In this document: piece by piece, positions 62,667 through 64,000 of the stretch | Position numbering within the stretch: the first letter of the stretch is position 1 | Layout: each line of letters opens with the position of its first letter | Assembly (NCBI RefSeq): GCF_042686175.1 | Contig: NZ_JBHUOR010000003.1 | Location: forward strand, 16,021-80,020 | Origin: Kurthia populi | GTDB lineage: Bacteria; Bacillota; Bacilli; Bacillales_A; Planococcaceae | Direction: 5' to 3' | Length of the DNA: 64,000 nucleotides | The notes under the pieces: model-generated | Databases searched by the model: none | What the model saw: the letters and a program-made list of their open reading frames with translations, nothing else | Told to the model about the DNA's origin: nothing | Translations under genes and position numbers: made by a program

Positions 62667-62800
62667 CGAGGTTGGGAAAGAACACGTCATTTCTCTTTTT
62701 TAACGTTCGCAACGAAAAACCGGAACCGCCCCAAAGCGCGATTCCGGTTTTCTTACGCTCATAAGAGAGGATTGTTGCACATATATCCCGCCCTCATTTA
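62667..62800. repeat. Dispersed nested-palindrome repeat, copy D
   Basis: Same orientation as copy C. Degenerate outer arms ACGAGGTTGGGAAAGAACACG and GCACATATATCCCGCCCTC, conserved AACGTTCGCAACGAAAAACC, and a less perfect central hairpin (ACCGGAACCGC / GCGCGATTCCGGTTTT). It lies between two secreted-protein genes on the same strand and could terminate the first. Confidence 0.8.
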
Positions 62801-62924
62801 TATAGGCTTTTTTATTTAAAAAGTAAGTGAGATTTCTATATCCTTATACACTTTCTCGGCAAACTAATTAAATGATAAAATTTTATTATAATTGGTAAAT
62901 TATAGAGAAAAGAGGACGTAAAAT

Positions 62925-63791
62925 ATGAAAAAAATTATCGGTACGGCACTTTTAGCAACTGCTCTTGTGACGTCAAGCATAGCACCTTTTAGCACAGAGA
63001 CAACCGTACAGGCCGCAACACAGACACAAGTAAAAACAGATTATAAAGCACTTAAAACAACATCACTTTATAGCGCTACTTCATTAAAAAAAGCAGCTGT
63101 TAAAATCCAAAAAAATCAATACATACAAGTGACGAAAAAAGTTAAAATTAATGGTGTTTCTTACTATAAAGTAAAATTCACAAACTACAATGCAGATTTA
63201 AAAGACCTTTTATGGGGCGAAATTGACGATACCGTAGTTTATACAGGCTATGTAAAGGCAAGTCACGTAAAGGCTATTAAAAATCGTTACGGTACCTATA
63301 AAAAATTAAACCGTATTGACGATTTAGGTATAGTCGAACAATATACACCAACAAAAGCATATAATTTACGTCTAAATTATCGCTTTGGCGTAACACAAAC
63401 AGAAAACAATGTCATCGATAACGACACTCGTGTTATTATCTTAGGAAAACGTAATATTAACGGCAAAACCTATGTGAAAGTGGCGGATGCTGGTTACCGT
63501 GAATATGTTGGCTATATGCCAAAATCATTACTTAAAAAATTACCAATTAATGCAACCAAAACCTATAGCAAAGCAACACAGAAAACACCTTACATCACAA
63601 CCGGTCCTACAGATTTACTACCCAACTATGGCTCATCAGAATATTTTGCTGAAAATGAACCTTTAGAAAAAGGGACTGCTGTTTATATGCTGAAAGAAGT
63701 AACATACCAAGGAAAAGTGTCTGTCTATGTAAATCTAAAAGGCACGAAAGATTATGGCTGGGTACGCGGTCATAAATTAATGAAAAAGTAA
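62925..63791 (+). CDS. Secreted protein with SH3-like repeats
   Basis: 288 residues. The signal peptide ends near residue 32 (TTVQAA-TQ). Three SH3b/GW-like units follow, each of the form sugar- or peptidoglycan-binding beta barrel: TTSLYSATSLKKAAVKIQK...VKASHVK; AYNLRLNYRFGVTQ...YMPKSLLK; and PYITTGPTDLLPNYG...WVRGHKLMKK. No catalytic domain is present, so a cell-wall-binding or matrix role is likely. AGAGGAC precedes the ATG. Confidence 0.8.
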   Translation: MKKIIGTALLATALVTSSIAPFSTETTVQAATQTQVKTDYKALKTTSLYSATSLKKAAVKIQKNQYIQVTKKVKINGVSYYKVKFTNYNADLKDLLWGEIDDTVVYTGYVKASHVKAIKNRYGTYKKLNRIDDLGIVEQYTPTKAYNLRLNYRFGVTQTENNVIDNDTRVIILGKRNINGKTYVKVADAGYREYVGYMPKSLLKKLPINATKTYSKATQKTPYITTGPTDLLPNYGSSEYFAENEPLEKGTAVYMLKEVTYQGKVSVYVNLKGTKDYGWVRGHKLMKK

Positions 63792-63799
63792 ATGAGACG

Positions 63800-63836
63800 A
63801 GCATCGTAGGGTCTTTAGATTCTAAGATGCTTTTTT
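63800..63836 (+). terminator. Terminator of the SH3-like gene
   Basis: GCATC pairs with GATGC (plus AGATTCTAAG loop region), followed by TTTTTT. The second IS605-type element begins within or right after this T run. Confidence 0.7.
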
Positions 63837-64000
63837 ATCATTTCTTCGCAGAATCCCCCTCCCTCAAGGAACGTAGTGAGTAGGGAGGGGGATTCTGCGA
63901 ACCCAATGATTCTGCCAGTACTAATTTGTTGAAAAGAACATCTGTTCCTATTATACTATTCGAAAAAGGAGGTGTCTGTCATGCCACATCAAGCGTATAA
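63832..64000 (+). mobile_element. Second IS605-type tnpB element, left end (cut by window edge)
   Basis: Nearly identical to the inverse of 18150-17982. A perfect long hairpin, CGCAGAATCCCCCTCCCT / AGGGAGGGGGATTCTGCG around CAAGGAACGTAGTGAGT, is followed by the shared GCCAGTACTAATTTGTTG and ATTATACTATTCGAAAAAGG. The hairpin is better preserved than in the first copy, which suggests this copy is younger. Confidence 0.9.
63981..64000 (+). CDS. tnpB: TnpB, 5' end only (partial)
   Basis: ATG at 63981 with GGAGG 8 bases upstream. The first codons, MPHQAY, are the same as in the complete tnpB at 16859-18001. The gene runs past the window. Confidence 0.85.

Overview
The window is a low-GC Gram-positive chromosome segment from the Bacillales, most likely a Planococcaceae-type organism (Lysinibacillus/Solibacillus-like). 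This rests on the T-box-controlled argS, AGGAGG-type ribosome binding sites, a complete seven-gene Mrp antiporter operon, meso-diaminopimelate dehydrogenase (ddh), a yngJIHGFE-like leucine-catabolism operon and a csbB/gtcA/yfhO-like glycosylation set. The genus is inference. No rRNA, tRNA, CRISPR array or prophage was seen.

Layout. 1-4.3 kb: T-box leader and argS, then a sigma-B-type sigma factor divergent from a MerR regulator with a cobalamin-binding-like domain. 4.3-13.3 kb: GNAT and sugar acetyltransferases, mrpA-G, ddh and a GlsB-like stress protein. 13.4-21.4 kb: PucR regulator with nitronate monooxygenase, a chemotaxis transducer gene split by an IS605-type tnpB element, iron-dependent alcohol dehydrogenase and a CoA transferase. 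21.5-26.0 kb: siderophore-type ABC importer divergent from two uncharacterised glutamine-amidotransferase-fold proteins, with Fur boxes between them. 26-28.3 kb: PadR/DUF2812 pair and acetyltransferases. 28.4-36 kb: an operon for a haem-dependent oxidative N-demethylase (dimethylamine monooxygenase-like) with a sigma-54 promoter, a divergent sigma-54 activator and a large inverted repeat between them. 36-44.4 kb: leucine/isovalerate degradation operon with its TetR regulator. 44.4-45.8 kb: RsgA-like GTPase behind a leader peptide and terminator. 45.8-49.4 kb: a decayed region with gene remnants, a cobalamin riboswitch in front of a methyltransferase, and old insertion-sequence debris. 49.4-53.4 kb: YfhO, GtcA and CsbB-like glycosylation trio. 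53.5-64 kb: helicase with a degenerate HNH tail, YsnF-type stress protein, metallophosphoesterase, TrhO, a broken sigma-factor paralogue, secreted SH3-like proteins, and the left end of a second tnpB element.

The strongest candidates for under-described biology are: the sigma-54-controlled amine-oxidation operon; the Fur-controlled pair of amidotransferase-fold proteins; the leader-peptide attenuator before the RsgA paralogue; the B12 riboswitch controlling a methyltransferase; and a dispersed nested-palindrome repeat present in four copies, one of which ends exactly where a thioesterase gene is cut off.

Functions are assigned by reading motifs and recalling protein families. No database search was run.
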